NCBI GenBank assembly: GCA_039000515.1
Contig: JBCFYV010000012.1
Coordinates: 127,730,652-127,794,651, forward strand
DNA: 64,000 nt
Direction of reading: 5' to 3'
Source of the DNA: Timema cristinae
Lineage: Eukaryota; Arthropoda; Insecta; Phasmatodea; Timematidae
The notes under the pieces were generated by a model. It had not been told where the DNA came from, did no database searches, and was given only the letters and a program-made list of their open reading frames with translations. A program made the translations under genes and the position numbers. Positions 1 through 10,597 of the stretch are shown here, one piece after another. Position 1 is the first letter of the stretch, and each line of letters opens with the position of its first letter.

Positions 1-130
1 GTTTAATTTAATACCTAATCAGGCTATACGCCTGCGTACTAATTACGCACAGGTAATAAGACAAGGAGCCAAAACAATAAAATAATAATTGTGTGTACAT
101 TACAAGATCACTCAGGGTCTGACCATGGCT

Positions 131-328
131 GGTACTCAGAGAGCCCGTCCTCTGGTCTAGAGGAGCTTCTGGTACTCAGAGAGCCCGTCCTCTGGTCTAG
201 AGGAGCTTCTGGTACTCAGAGAGCCCGTCCTCTGGTCTAGAGGAGCTTCTGGTACTCAGAGAGCCCGTCCTCTGGTCTAGAGGAGCTTCTGGTACTCAGA
301 GAGCCCGTCCTCTGGTCTAGAGGAGCTT
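131..328. repeat. Minisatellite, 40-bp unit, about 5 copies
   Basis: Five nearly perfect head-to-tail copies of a 40-base unit beginning GGTACTCAGAGAGCCCGTCC and ending in AGGAGCTTCT. The absence of differences between copies points to recent expansion. It follows a sequence resembling the tail of the SINE A family at positions 1-60. Confidence 0.95.
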
Positions 329-339
329 GGTTTGATCCT

Positions 340-770
340 AGCTTGTGTACATTACAAGAGCCCACAGTGTTGTGGAGGGAGGTTGGAAAACCGTCAACGG
401 AAATACGCCCTCAATACACCTAGCTGGGATTCTAATAACGACCTTCCAGCTACTGGCGAACAAAGCTATACCCAATATCACCTCTGAGAGAACTGCAGTA
501 CCTCTGGAGAAAATCTTTCTCTTCTCTTCTCTCGGTTAACTGTTGCCAAATATCCTCTCTTTCGGCAATGTCTGAAGCTGGTACTGGCAACCAGCGTTGC
601 CTTATGTTCAAGGGAATATTGACCACGTGATAACATGAGAATGACAACGCTGTAAGTATGCAGTTCCCTAGAGATGATATCCAGTGTTGATAGGACTGAC
701 ATCTTGGCCTGCATGAGCCCGAGTGCGGGTCAGACACATATTGGTATTATTGGTCTAGCTCTCTAATGTT
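340..770. other. Unique sequence with a weak SINE A-like piece
   Basis: Positions 345-440 carry the 'GTGGAGGGAGGTTGGAAAAC' motif that recurs in the body of the dispersed SINE A family on the - strand. Nothing coding is recognisable: the short open frames on both strands match no family I know. Confidence 0.35.
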
Positions 771-891
771 CGCAAGTCTCATTCTTTTTCCTGAGGCTAG
801 TCCCAGATAAACCGTTCTGGCACTCAAGATGTCGTGCGATAGAAAACAATAATTACTAAAATAATATCTCAACAAGTGGAGCATTGTGACC

Positions 892-1668
892 TCTTGAAGA
901 TGGCAAGAGGCACACCTCTGTAGGACTCTCTCCTCCTGAAGATGGTAAGAGGCACACCTCTGTATGACTCTCTCCTCCTGAAGATAGTAAGAGGCACACC
1001 TCTGTATGACTCTCCTCTTGAAGAAAGTAAGAGGCACACCTCTGTAGGACTCTCTCCTCCTGAAGATGGCAAGAGGCACACCTCTGTATGACTCTCTCCT
1101 CCTGAAGATGGCAAGAGGCTCACCTCTGTATGACTCTCTCCTCCTGAAGATAGTAAGAGGCACACCTCTGTATGACTCTCCTCTTGAAGAAAGTAAGAGG
1201 CACACCTCTGTAGGACTCTCTCCTCCTGAAGATAGTAAGAGGCACACCTCTGTATGACTCTCCTCTTGAAGAAAGTAAGAGGCACACCTCTGTATGACTC
1301 TCTCCTCCTGAAGATGGCAAGAGGCACACCTCTGTATGACTCTCCTCTTGAAGAAAGTAAGAGGCACACCTCTGTATGACTCTCCTCTTGAAGAAAGTAA
1401 GAGGCACACCTCTGTATGACTCTCTCCTCCTGAAGATGGCAAGAGGCTCACCTCTGTATGACTCTCTCCTCCTGAATATAGTAAGAGGCACACCTCTGTA
1501 TGACTCTCTCCTCTTGAAGAAAGTAAAGGCACACCTCTGTATGACTCTCTCCTCTTGAAGAAAGTAAGAGGCACACCTCTGTATGACTCTCTACTCTTGA
1601 AGATAGTAAGAGGCACACCTCTGTATGACTCTCTACTCTTGAATATAGTAAGAGGCACACCTCTGTAT
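892..1668. repeat. Minisatellite, 40-42-bp unit, about 19 copies
   Basis: Head-to-tail copies containing AAGAGGCACACCTCTGTATG followed by a CT-rich stretch. Two main length variants exist: a ~42-base form with GAAGATGG and CTCTCTCCTCCT, and a ~40-base form with GAAGAAAG and CTCTCCTCTT; a few units have GGCTCACC instead of GGCACACC. Open frames on both strands through the array (up to 303 codons) are repeat artefacts. Confidence 0.97.
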
Positions 1669-2405
1669 AAATTAACAGCGTCACACTACACAGCTTGGCG
1701 TATGACTAAACGAAAGTATATTTATTAAGTGTTAGAACTACTATAAATCTCCTCATATGGTGTACTATGGTACGGACGTTTGGCCGTCACACACTGACTA
1801 ACATGAACTAACATGAACTACCATGAATAGTACTAGCTTCTCCCAGTACTATAAATGAACAACGCTTATTGGCCGCCAAGTGATGAGGGCGAATTGATTG
1901 GTTACAGGTAAGATAATGCACAATAAATCACTCGCGCGTGATCTGTTAAAAGGTAAGAAAACAAATTACGTTATGCAAATATTTAATTGATATTTTATGT
2001 GCCACGTCTTAACACCCATCCGTTGCCGTTTAATTACAACGGCGTGGTAAGGGGGATGAAGGTACAATTGAGAGGACATGTATCCGCGTCTGCAAGGAGA
2101 GAGAAATCTTTTCAGGACTAAACACCTTTGGTATCTAGACACAGCCCGGGTTTTAAACCCCGACCAGAACAGAACAGAGTACAGGTCATGGGTGATTTTA
2201 TAAACTTGTCCTATTGCATCAATTCCGAAAAGATTTGGATTATTTTAAGCTAACAGAAGTTTCTTCAAAATTCTAATATGGAAGGTCCAGTCCAATTTTC
2301 AGCTAGCTCTACTTTCACCTATTCATACGTCAAGCCATGTGATCTGAAGCTGTCACGGTTGATAGATATTAATATCAAGTAATTTAAAATAATAATATGG
2401 TAGAA
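1669..2405. other. Intergenic, no gene; degenerate dispersed-repeat pieces
   Basis: AT-rich unique DNA. Around 2040-2170 there is a weak SINE A-like block in - orientation (a body-like stretch, then a B-box-like TTTTAAACCCCGACC). At 2324-2356 a stretch (CATACGTCAAGCCATGTGAT and onward) closely matches 50915-50950, so a second dispersed repeat is present. No coding evidence. Confidence 0.4.
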
Positions 2406-2532
2406 TATACGCCATCGTTAGGGTGACATTATTGTAATAATTAATGGTATTATTTTATAAATTAAAAGTTCTGGTGTTTTTTTATAATTTTAAATGAATG
2501 AACTATTTACTTTTAGCTAGATATCACACGCA

Positions 2533-2540
2533 TTTTATAT
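2533..2540 (-). promoter_or_regulatory. TATA-like box in left LTR
   Basis: ATATAAAA on the - strand, conserved at 7819-7826 in the other LTR. It lies about 120 bases downstream (in - orientation) of the heat-shock-element-like motif and may be the core promoter of the element. An alternative TATA-like CTATTTAAAAAG lies near 2736-2747. Confidence 0.4.
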
Positions 2541-2662
2541 TTTGATAAAAGCCCGACTATTGCGTTAAATGAATCTTAGCTATACGTGTTCTTGTCGAGA
2601 AGGAGGATCACCAGCAGTGAGCAGATGTGCGCATTTGAAGGGGTATATCAAGCGACATTTCC

Positions 2663-2681
2663 TTCTCGAAGCTTCCTAGAA
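2663..2681. promoter_or_regulatory. Heat-shock-element-like motif in left LTR
   Basis: TTCTCGAAGCTTCCTAGAA has alternating TTC and GAA triplets: three spaced by two bases as in a canonical heat shock factor site, and a fourth spaced by three. The same motif is intact in the other LTR (7950-7968). Confidence 0.45.
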
Positions 2682-2863
2682 GAAAAGGGGTGAGGTCACC
2701 CAGGTGCGTCTCTTTCCACGGAAAGTGCGTTTCTTTTTAAATAGAGACGTAGAAGGATTTCACCACACCTTACAACTCGACAGTTCTACACAAATAAATC
2801 TTACTACCCGCTCGAATATTAAATATAATAACATATTGATATGTATAATTTCATATCATTACA

Positions 2864-2880
2864 GTTACCCCCCTAATTTC
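2864..2880 (-). other. Polypurine tract of the LTR element
   Basis: Read on the - strand, this is GAAATTAGGGGGGTAAC directly abutting the TGTAAT start of the 3' LTR, the place and composition expected for plus-strand priming in LTR retrotransposons. Confidence 0.65.
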
Positions 2881-5510
2881 TGGAAAGATTGAACGTGTGT
2901 GATATCTAACAGCAATTACATAATGTACAAGTTTCTTATAAATACACTTAAAAATAATTTTGTCCTGTATATTCAATTTTAAGTACAATTGTTGAGTTAA
3001 GGTTTGTCCTCAACCATACTTTCTCTCTTGAAATTCCTTTGTTACATACAACAAAACAGAAAAGTCTTTTTTTTTAACAGTGTCACACTAAAATAATTTG
3101 TTTTCTTTGTTATGTTTTTTTAATAGCATTATTCAGAAAATCTTAGTTCTAAAATATTTAACCAAAATTACATTTTATTTACTTAATACAATATATTTGA
3201 CATATTTAATATAATATGTTATACAATGTAGATAAAACCCTTTTAATTGTTTTATTACACAATGTTTTAAATTATCTATCTCAATATTCATTGATCGATC
3301 CTCCTTAATCCCGTGTCTACTATCCCTTGATTTTTAACAATGTTTTAATCAAATCAATTTATATTTAATTAAGTTAATTTTTTTATACGACTTTAATTAA
3401 ATCAGCCTTTGCTCCATCTATTTTTTTATTTTATAGGCCCAAGACAAAATATTTGACATTCTCCTTTAGTTCACCGTTGAATACTTTTATCTAGTTTTGT
3501 TATTAGTTATATTGTTTTAATTTGTTTACGAAACACACCAGAAAATCTCATCAAACAACTTTAATTCCTTCCCTGGTATAGGTTTAAACAAAATGAATTA
3601 TGTCGACTATTATCTTACCTTTCTTCAATGACGTAGACTCAAATAGATTTTATGGGGCAATTCCTCCCATATATATATCTATATTTTTATTTTTAACGAC
3701 TTAACTCACCTTAAAGTATATTGGATCAACGACGGAGCTCACCTTATTTGGTGCAATTAGGATCAACGACGAGTTCTTCACCTTCAACTGGTGTTATCTT
3801 CCACAAAGACTAGATATTAAACTTACGACTATAATATCATTGCATAACTACCTATCCATACCAAGCGAATTTAAAACATACCCTCCTTTTCTTTAGACAT
3901 CTTGCATTTATGATGGTACTTTACCATGAACGATCATTACTGGATGTCGTAAACAAATATATTTAATTCATATCGATCATTTAGATCGGTCAAACAAATT
4001 TTTTTTTTAACTCTGTATCAAAGATTCTTAATACTCGTTCATTTTTTTTGCCTATAAAATTTCTTACAAACTTCAACATTTTTATTGTTTTGTAATAGGT
4101 TCATACCTTGACCCTTGTTTGATACTGCATTTAAATTCTATCTTTAAAATTTCCCGACTGTTACTGATGAATCGATATTTTGAATATTAATACTTTTAAG
4201 GCACTTTTAATGAATTACATACACTACTTTTCTATGATAAACCCTTGAATTACATACACTACTTTTCTATGATAAACCCTTGAATTACATACACTACTTT
4301 TCTATGATAAACCCTTGAATTACATACACTACTTTTCTATGATAAACCCTTGAATTACATACACTACTTTTCTATGATAAACCCTTGATAAATTATTATT
4401 ATTTATCCAAACACAGCTTGCATAATAAAGATGACACACTTAATATAGTAACATTGAAATGCTTCCTTGTTAATACATTATTAATACAACACAAATAATT
4501 CCATTTTAATCATTCTTGCTTAACACATTGGTAGTACAACACATAATTCAATATTAATCATCTTTGCTTAATATAATATACAGAATACATAGAATTTAAT
4601 ATTCATAGAACCCTGAACTAATTTATTTATTATCCCTATCTCATTAAAATTATACTTAAAGTTTTACAAAATTTATGATATAATTTAAGACATGTACATA
4701 GAAAAAACTATCTTCTATTACAATATAGTCAGAGAAAGAGATAGTGTGAGATAGGTAAAAAAAAAGTTTATTTTTGTTACTTTCATGTAGAAAAATTCTA
4801 CCTGCCTTACTGGCCATTATAGTTGTTTACTTAAAACATTTCTTTGTCAAAGAAATCCTTTTCTCTGAGAATTGAAAATGATGGACAAGGGTTACTCTCC
4901 ATCTCTTTTTTCTTTCTCTGCTTTGTAACAATAAATTTTCTCAGAAAATATTCGTCGTATTTTTTTAGTAACTAATAACGTTGATATACATTCAACGCTA
5001 CAAACCTGCGTAGGATTTCTAGTAACTACAAACCTAAGTCGTATTTAGTTACAAAGTAAATGCATTTCTTCTTTGTGTACAGACCTAGGGTTCAATTCTG
5101 AACACCTATTAAATATTAAAATTATATGATATGAAACTCTCTTTATTTTGACATAACAATGAAATTTGCCAGGCGATTGGGGAATCAATGGACAACATTA
5201 ATATAAATATATTAATATTGATTTGCTCGTCTAGCGTCTAAACATAGCCTAACCCCGCCATCTTTTTTTCCACAAATATTTTTTTTGACAGTTTTCTAAA
5301 GTATCAGCCCTTTCTCTAACTTGAGTGGATGTCATTGTCGGGCAACTCAATGACTTGTCTGACCATTTTTTTGAAAGTTTGGTCCCGGTTCTTCATGAAC
5401 AATGACATGGGTTTTTAGTGGGTGTGGTTCTATTTTTTCAAGGTCTCTGTTCATCAGCTGATTTCTTTGTTGACTAACTTTACCCTTGTGTTCTTTTTTT
5501 TGGATTAAGT
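2881..5510. other. AT-rich interior of the LTR element, no pol found
   Basis: About 2.6 kb of AT-rich sequence where pol would be expected downstream of gag. I find no long open frame and none of the usual protease, reverse transcriptase or integrase motifs on the - strand. It contains a five-copy 35-bp tandem repeat. It may be unrelated filler captured by a non-autonomous element, or later insertion DNA. Confidence 0.5.
4212..4386. repeat. Minisatellite, 35-bp unit, 5 perfect copies
   Basis: Five identical tandem copies of a 35-base unit starting GAATTACATACACTACTTTT, inside the interior of the LTR element. Their identity contrasts with the several-percent divergence between the two LTRs, so they expanded after insertion or are homogenised. 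Confidence 0.95.
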
Positions 5511-7314
5511 TTATTCTATCCCCTGATGGTCTAGAAAAATCTCCCTTGTAGTTAGGATTAGAATAATTTCCCTTTGATTAGGATTAGTGTAATTAGGATT
5601 AGAAGTGTTTCCCTGATTATTGGAATTTTCCCAAGCTCGATTTCTCGACTCCTGGTTCGATCTCTGGATAGGTCGTCCCTGGTTATATCTACTCTCCCTA
5701 TTTAAATGGTTTCCTCCATTTTGAAATGAGCTATCTTGCATGTGTGGTTTCGACCTTTCTCTCCTAGAGCGCTCATCAAATATTTCTAGAATTTCTCTCA
5801 TTTCAACGCTAGTTTTTACTCTAGCAGCTATAAGAGCATCTTTTATTTCACGTGGGAAGTGATGCAATAACTGATTTACTAATCTTTCCTCGTCAATAGG
5901 GATGTCCAAATTCCCTGCCTGCATGGCATATCTATTGTAATAGTCACACATAGGCCCTCGATGTGGATCATACCGGCCTGTAAAAATATCATTTACTAAT
6001 TTGTCCTGCTTATACACGGACCAAAATCTTTTACGAAAAGGTATCTTTATTGCTTCATATGATGTATATTCAGCCTCGTGATTATTCAGCCACGCTTCAG
6101 CGTCACCTACTAACTTTGAATTAAAAAATGCTATTTTTTGTGCTTCGGTGAGTTTACTATTTTCAAAAAGTCTATCCATCTTTTTCAAAAACTGTACAGC
6201 ATGCACCCTATCATTATTTCCACTGAAGGTGGGTACAGATTCCATTAGTTGATTCTGTATGCCTGTACTGGGTAATACTAAGGCACCAGCGGTAATTAGC
6301 GTCCCTTTTTATACTGCCTCGTCATATTTTGACTTAGCCTGTTCTAATTGTTGTCGCATTTGTTTGACTGTTTGTGACGTCTTGTCCACAGTCTGTCAGG
6401 TTGTCCTTAAATTTGTCCAATTGGTGGTCAACTATTTCCTTTATGTACACATCTGGTACAGTGTGTCCATCAAAGAGGTCATTTTGGAATTTAAGGTTAT
6501 CACTATATAATTGTTGCTCTTTTTCAACAGTCGCAAACCGCTCTTTTAAATTTTTGCACCTGTTCTAGAATTTCATTTTAATTTTTTTCGCAACTTTCCT
6601 GAGTAGTTTTTACCTTAGAATTTAAAGAGTCCTGTCTAAACTTCAAGTTTTCCTTTGCATTTTTGAGTTCTTTTATCTGCTCATTCGTCTGCTTTTCTGA
6701 CTTACTACAGTCTTCCCTAAGCGTCTGTAGTTCGTCCCTTACCTGCATTTGGTCACTTTTAGTCTGTTGTTGTACTTTCTGTAATTTTGTGTCAAAGTCG
6801 TTTTGTACTTCCTGAAATTTACTCTGTAATTCTTGTTCTAACCTGTTGAATTGTTCATTTACGTCTTTAAATTTTTCATCAAACTTAATGTTTAGTTTCT
6901 GATTATTTTCATTGCTTTCATTAACCTTTTTTTTATTTCTTGTAGCTCCTGGCTAGTTTTTTGTAGCTCCTGACTATTTTTGTCAAACCTTTCATCTATT
7001 TTCTGACTATTTTCATCTATTTTCTGACTCAACTTTTCACTACTCTCTTTCATTTGCTGCATTAACTGCATTAATACTACATTGAGGTCATTTGCTGAGG
7101 TGGTTTGTTGAGTTATACTTTCTACCTTTGAAACATTCTCCACCCCCCTTAAGTCTTCTTCTTTATGAGCTATTGGTTCAACTACCTTCTTAATTTGTTG
7201 TTCACTTTGTTCCTGATCAGATAGTTCTAAACAAGAATGTTCTTTTACTATTGGTTGGGAATATTGTGCTAGGGGAAGGTTATCTTCAATGCTACTACTG
7301 TCCGTTTCTTCCAT
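5511..7314 (-). pseudogene. Broken gag of LTR retrotransposon (coiled coil + Retrotrans_gag)
   Basis: The - strand reads as a gag polyprotein interrupted by frameshifts. The first part (7314-6892) is acidic, then becomes a Gln/Lys/Glu-rich heptad region with repeated SQKIDE-type units. The next ~330 bases are open in a different frame and continue the coiled coil, the switch falling at a run of eight A (near 6930). That frame ends near 6570. The last part (6245-5511, 244 codons from ATG) resembles the Retrotrans_gag family: a FSG..V..FLKKMDRLFE start, then DAEAWLNNHE and FRKRFW. After it comes an Asn/Gln/Arg-rich tail without a CCHC zinc knuckle. Known family role: capsid-like assembly around element RNA. 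The breaks suggest this copy is inactive. Confidence 0.8.
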
Positions 7315-7647
7315 ATTTAATGCAATTTTGTTGTTGTTGACTTACGTAAGATTCTCCCTGCGTACCTCACCTGTAGTCTAGAAGCTCTGACCTTCTTGTG
7401 AAGCTACCTGATTTGGAAGTTCTCCCTTTGAAGTCACCTGGTCTGGAACTTCTTCTTCCGACGTCGCCTGCTTTGGAACTTCTTCTTCTTAAGTCACAGT
7501 TTTTTTTTAAGTACTTAAGTTATTTGTGGTACTTTCACTGTTCTTTTAGCACTCTCTTTCACTTTCTCGGGTTGTGAACTGAATTTATGCATATATATAT
7601 ATTTTTTAACTCAGCTTATCAGGCCCTCCACGTTGGGAAGCCATTAT

Positions 7648-8175
7648 TGTAATAATTAAAAACGCTAGTCTGATAAGAAATGTCTATACGCCATCGTTAG
7701 GGTGATATTATTGTAATAATTAATGGTATTATTTTATAAATTAAAAGTTCTGGTGTTTAGTCTTTTATTTTAATTTTAAATGAATAAACTGTTTACTTTT
7801 AGCTAGATATCACACGCATTTTATATTTTGATAAAAGCCCGACTATTGCGTTAAGTGAATCTTAGCTATACGTGTTCTTGTCGAGAAGGGAGGATCACCA
7901 GCAGTGAGGAGATGTGCGCATTTCAAGGGGTATATCAAGCGACATTTCCTTCTCGAAGCTTCCTAGAAGAAAAGGGGTGAGGTCATCCAGGTGCGTCTCT
8001 TTCCACGGAAAGTGCGTTTCTTTTTAAATAGAGACGTAGAAGGATTTCACCACACCTTACAACTCGACATTTCTACATAAATAAATCTTACAGCCCGCTC
8101 GAATATTAAATATAGTAATTTTGAATATAGATTTGAATAATAACATATTGATATGTATAATTTCATATCATTACA
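7648..8175 (-). repeat. Right LTR (5' LTR of the - strand element)
   Basis: Mate of the left LTR. Its outer end is TATCATTACA at 8175. The inner end is taken as TGTAATAATT at 7648, giving inverted termini TGTAAT/ATTACA and placing the primer-site-like sequence four bases away. The part shared with the left copy starts only at 7685, so the inner boundary is less certain than the outer one. Confidence 0.85.
7950..7968. promoter_or_regulatory. Heat-shock-element-like motif in right LTR
   Basis: Identical copy of the TTC/GAA alternating motif in the left LTR. In the - orientation it lies upstream of the conserved ATATAAAA at 7819-7826. Confidence 0.45.
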
Positions 8176-9410
8176 AAATAAACTGGATATTTTCATTTTC
8201 CCGTGAAAATTAATTTTAGGGTACTTTACAGAAACAGAAACTTCCGTATCTCCGCAACTATTTGAGATACTAAATAAAAATAACTTATTATTGCAAAACT
8301 GTAGTATTATTAAAAATAAGAAACTTTTCTATGAAATATATTTTTTATAAATCCAACAGTTTCTGAGACATTGGCAAATATATTAATACAATATTGTGAG
8401 CTTTAGTTGTAAAGAAATACTACTTAAGTTTTAACGCAATAATTCTCCAATGCCACAGAGTAATAAATATAAATAAGTCTCTCAAAAAGTTTGTTGTTTT
8501 TCCTTAAACCTCTTAGGAGAAATGTTTGTACAACAATGATCTATCTCCTTCATTTTATACTCAATAGTCAATATTTACATTTTTATTGGTCAAAATTTAT
8601 AAATAAGGAATTTAATATTAATGCGGTGACATGAAGATTTGCAACACCTAATAAAATGTCGAAAATGTTAATCAGAGGTTGAAATTTTAACAAGAAGTGT
8701 TGACCCCTGTGGACCCAACATTGATCTTTTTTATCGGTCCAAACATACAAATGAGGACATTAATTCTTTAAAAATAAAATTATAAAATTTTAAACCGTGG
8801 CTCACAAAATATTTTACATAAAGATAGCTCTATTTATTATTGTGTTTGTTACTGTATATTATATCGTTTCACATATATTACGAGTTTTGAGTAAATATTT
8901 CCATTTTCAAACAATAGAGCGAGAAAGTCCGTACGGGGCTCCTTACCATTTATTTTTAAAACAGCATCATATATTTCTGGACAAGAACCCAAATTAGTTA
9001 TTATTTTAATTTTTGAGTCTTTCGTTTATCTTTTTAAATCTAAATCGGGTCCAATCAATATCGCCTTTTTGTGTTCCCCAAGTGCAGTTTACCATAACAA
9101 CATGGGGAATCCCCACCACATCTCTGGCGATTAACAGGGAGGGGTTGAATAATAGTCAACAGGAGTATGTTGATCAACCCTGTAGTGTGCATCTGCCCGA
9201 GACGAGGACTACGATTATATCAACCATCAACATCGCGTCTTCCTCTGATTGCCGGCAATGCTGCGTTTATTTAAATATCGACCAATGGGGAGAGGGGATT
9301 CTCCAGGGCAGTTTCATGCAACAAGGTTCTATGTACACAAACAATGTATTGGCGCGTAAGTTGTGCTACCACCTTTCTGAGAGATCCACATTTAGATGGG
9401 AAGGAGAGGG
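8176..9410. other. Intergenic, no recognisable gene; dispersed repeat at 8180-8360
   Basis: 8180-8360 resembles 51780-51950 (shared elements include a GTACTTTACA stretch and an AGATAC.AAATAA stretch), so it is a degenerate copy of a dispersed family. The open frames at 8797-8997 and 9013-9426 match nothing I recognise and have ordinary non-coding composition. Confidence 0.4.
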
Positions 9411-9418
9411 GGACGGTC

Positions 9419-9592
9419 AGATTTAGATGAAATGTACACCCATTTGCGATAAAAAAAATTAGCGGAAAACTATTTATAAATAATATTCCCTCAGGACTCC
9501 CGGGATTAAAACCCCGACCCCCCCCTTCTGTAAGATTAAACCAAACGAGTTTGACGTCTAGTCTGCACGCCCACCGATATGAGTAGCACACG
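9419..9592 (-). mobile_element. SINE A copy (tRNA-derived), degenerate
   Basis: Read on the - strand it has a tRNA-like head (9592 side), a B-box-like complement of GGGATTAAAACCCCGACC, then a body with a ATTTAGATGAAATGTACACC complement. The same order occurs in the better preserved copies near 48400, 63412 and 26273. Confidence 0.55.
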
Positions 9593-9704
9593 AGTTTGCC
9601 CAGTGAGGGTCTCTGGTTCAATCCCAAGCCCTATGGATCGGGATATTTCTAGTCATTTAAATGTTCCACCTATGATTTATTTATTCTTGTCTCTACATCT
9701 TGAT

Positions 9705-10160
9705 GAGGAGGGGGATTCAGAGGAAGTGTGTCAGCATGTGTGTAGGAGGAGGGGGATTCAGAGGAAGTGTGTCAGCATGTGTGTAGGAGACGAGGGATTC
9801 AGAGGAAGTGTGTCAGCATGTGTGTAGGAGGAGGGGGATTCAGAGGAAGTGTGTCAGCATGTGTGTAGGAGGAGGGGGATTCAGAGGAAGTGTGTCAGCA
9901 TGTGTGTAGGAGACGGGGGATTCAGAGGAAGTGTGTCAGCATGTGTGTAGGAGACGAGGGATTCAGAGGAAGTGTGTCAGCATGTGTGTAGGAGACGAGG
10001 GATTCAGAGGAAGTGTGTCAGCATGTGTATAGAAGGAGGGGATTCCGAGGAAGTGTGTCAGCATGTGTGTAGGAGGAGGGGGATTCAGAGGAAGTGTGTC
10101 AGCATGTGTGTAGGAGACGAGGGATTCAGAGGAAGTGTGTCAGCATGTGTGTAGGGGGGG
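9705..10160. repeat. Minisatellite, 41-bp unit, about 11 copies
   Basis: Units contain ATTCAGAGGAAGTGTGTCAG followed by CATGTGTGTAGGA and then either GGAGGGGG or GACGAGGG, so two main variants are interspersed. Because 41 is not a multiple of 3, short Cys-rich frames through it are spurious. Confidence 0.96.
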
Positions 10161-10597
10161 ATTGAGAATGTGTTAATTACTGTGGAGGATAAAGATCCAG
10201 GAAAGCTATATCAATGGACCGTATTGTGGTCTCCACTGTGATGGTGTTCTATTTTAAATCAGTTTGAAAGACAAATACCACCAAAACCTGGTGTTTAGGA
10301 AGTTAAAACTCACTTATTCTACCTAAAACAGCAATGGCATGTACCTACAACGGTGGGAGTGCAGACAAAGGCGTCAGTCTGGTTCGTGGGTGACCAGGAG
10401 GCCTGGGTTTGCATATCGACATGGTGTAGTGAGGGTCTTGTTTCCTAAATACTTTCCAGATCGCCCTCAACGCAAATTTGGTTCATTTCTTCTAGATTCT
10501 ACCTTAACACCCCTCCCTGATTAGTGTAAATGTACTAATATCTTAGAGGGAAGAAATATTGTATATTAGACATTGTCTTGTGAACATATCATTAGAG
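10161..10597 (+). other. Spacer between arrays with a probable SINE A fragment
   Basis: 10366-10500 looks like a + strand SINE A relic: a head-like GGCGTCAGTCTGGTTCGTGG, then a body like TTTCCAGATCGCCCTCAACG. The rest shows no coding or repeat signal. Confidence 0.4.

Larger units (their letters stand above)
2406..2863 (-). repeat. Left LTR (3' LTR of the - strand element)
   Basis: Direct repeat of 7685-8175 with roughly a dozen substitutions and several indels, including a ~30-base segment present only in the right copy. Similarity starts at TATACGCCATCG and ends at TATCATTACA. The right LTR seems to extend about 37 bases further on the equivalent side, so this copy is probably truncated or rearranged at its outer edge. 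Confidence 0.9.
2406..8175 (-). mobile_element. LTR retrotransposon, gag-only or pol-deleted, about 5.8 kb
   Basis: Two direct copies of a ~460-530-base sequence (2406-2863 and 7648-8175) flank an internal region with a broken gag frame on the - strand. In - orientation the LTR starts TGTAATGATATG. The strand before the 3' LTR carries the purine tract GAAATTAGGGGGGTAAC (complement of 2864-2880), as expected for a polypurine tract. Next to the other LTR, TGGCTTCCCAACGTGGAGG (complement of about 7625-7643) looks like a tRNA primer site. No protease, reverse transcriptase or integrase is recognisable in 2881-5510, so this copy is non-autonomous or heavily deleted. The right LTR ends form a TGTAAT/ATTACA inverted repeat; the left LTR appears truncated at its outer end, and no target duplication was found. 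Confidence 0.88.

Noticed and set aside
747..1684. Long - strand open frame of 303 codons and others in the 41-bp array
   Set aside because: Pure tandem-repeat translation with overlapping frames on both strands; no splice, start or family support.
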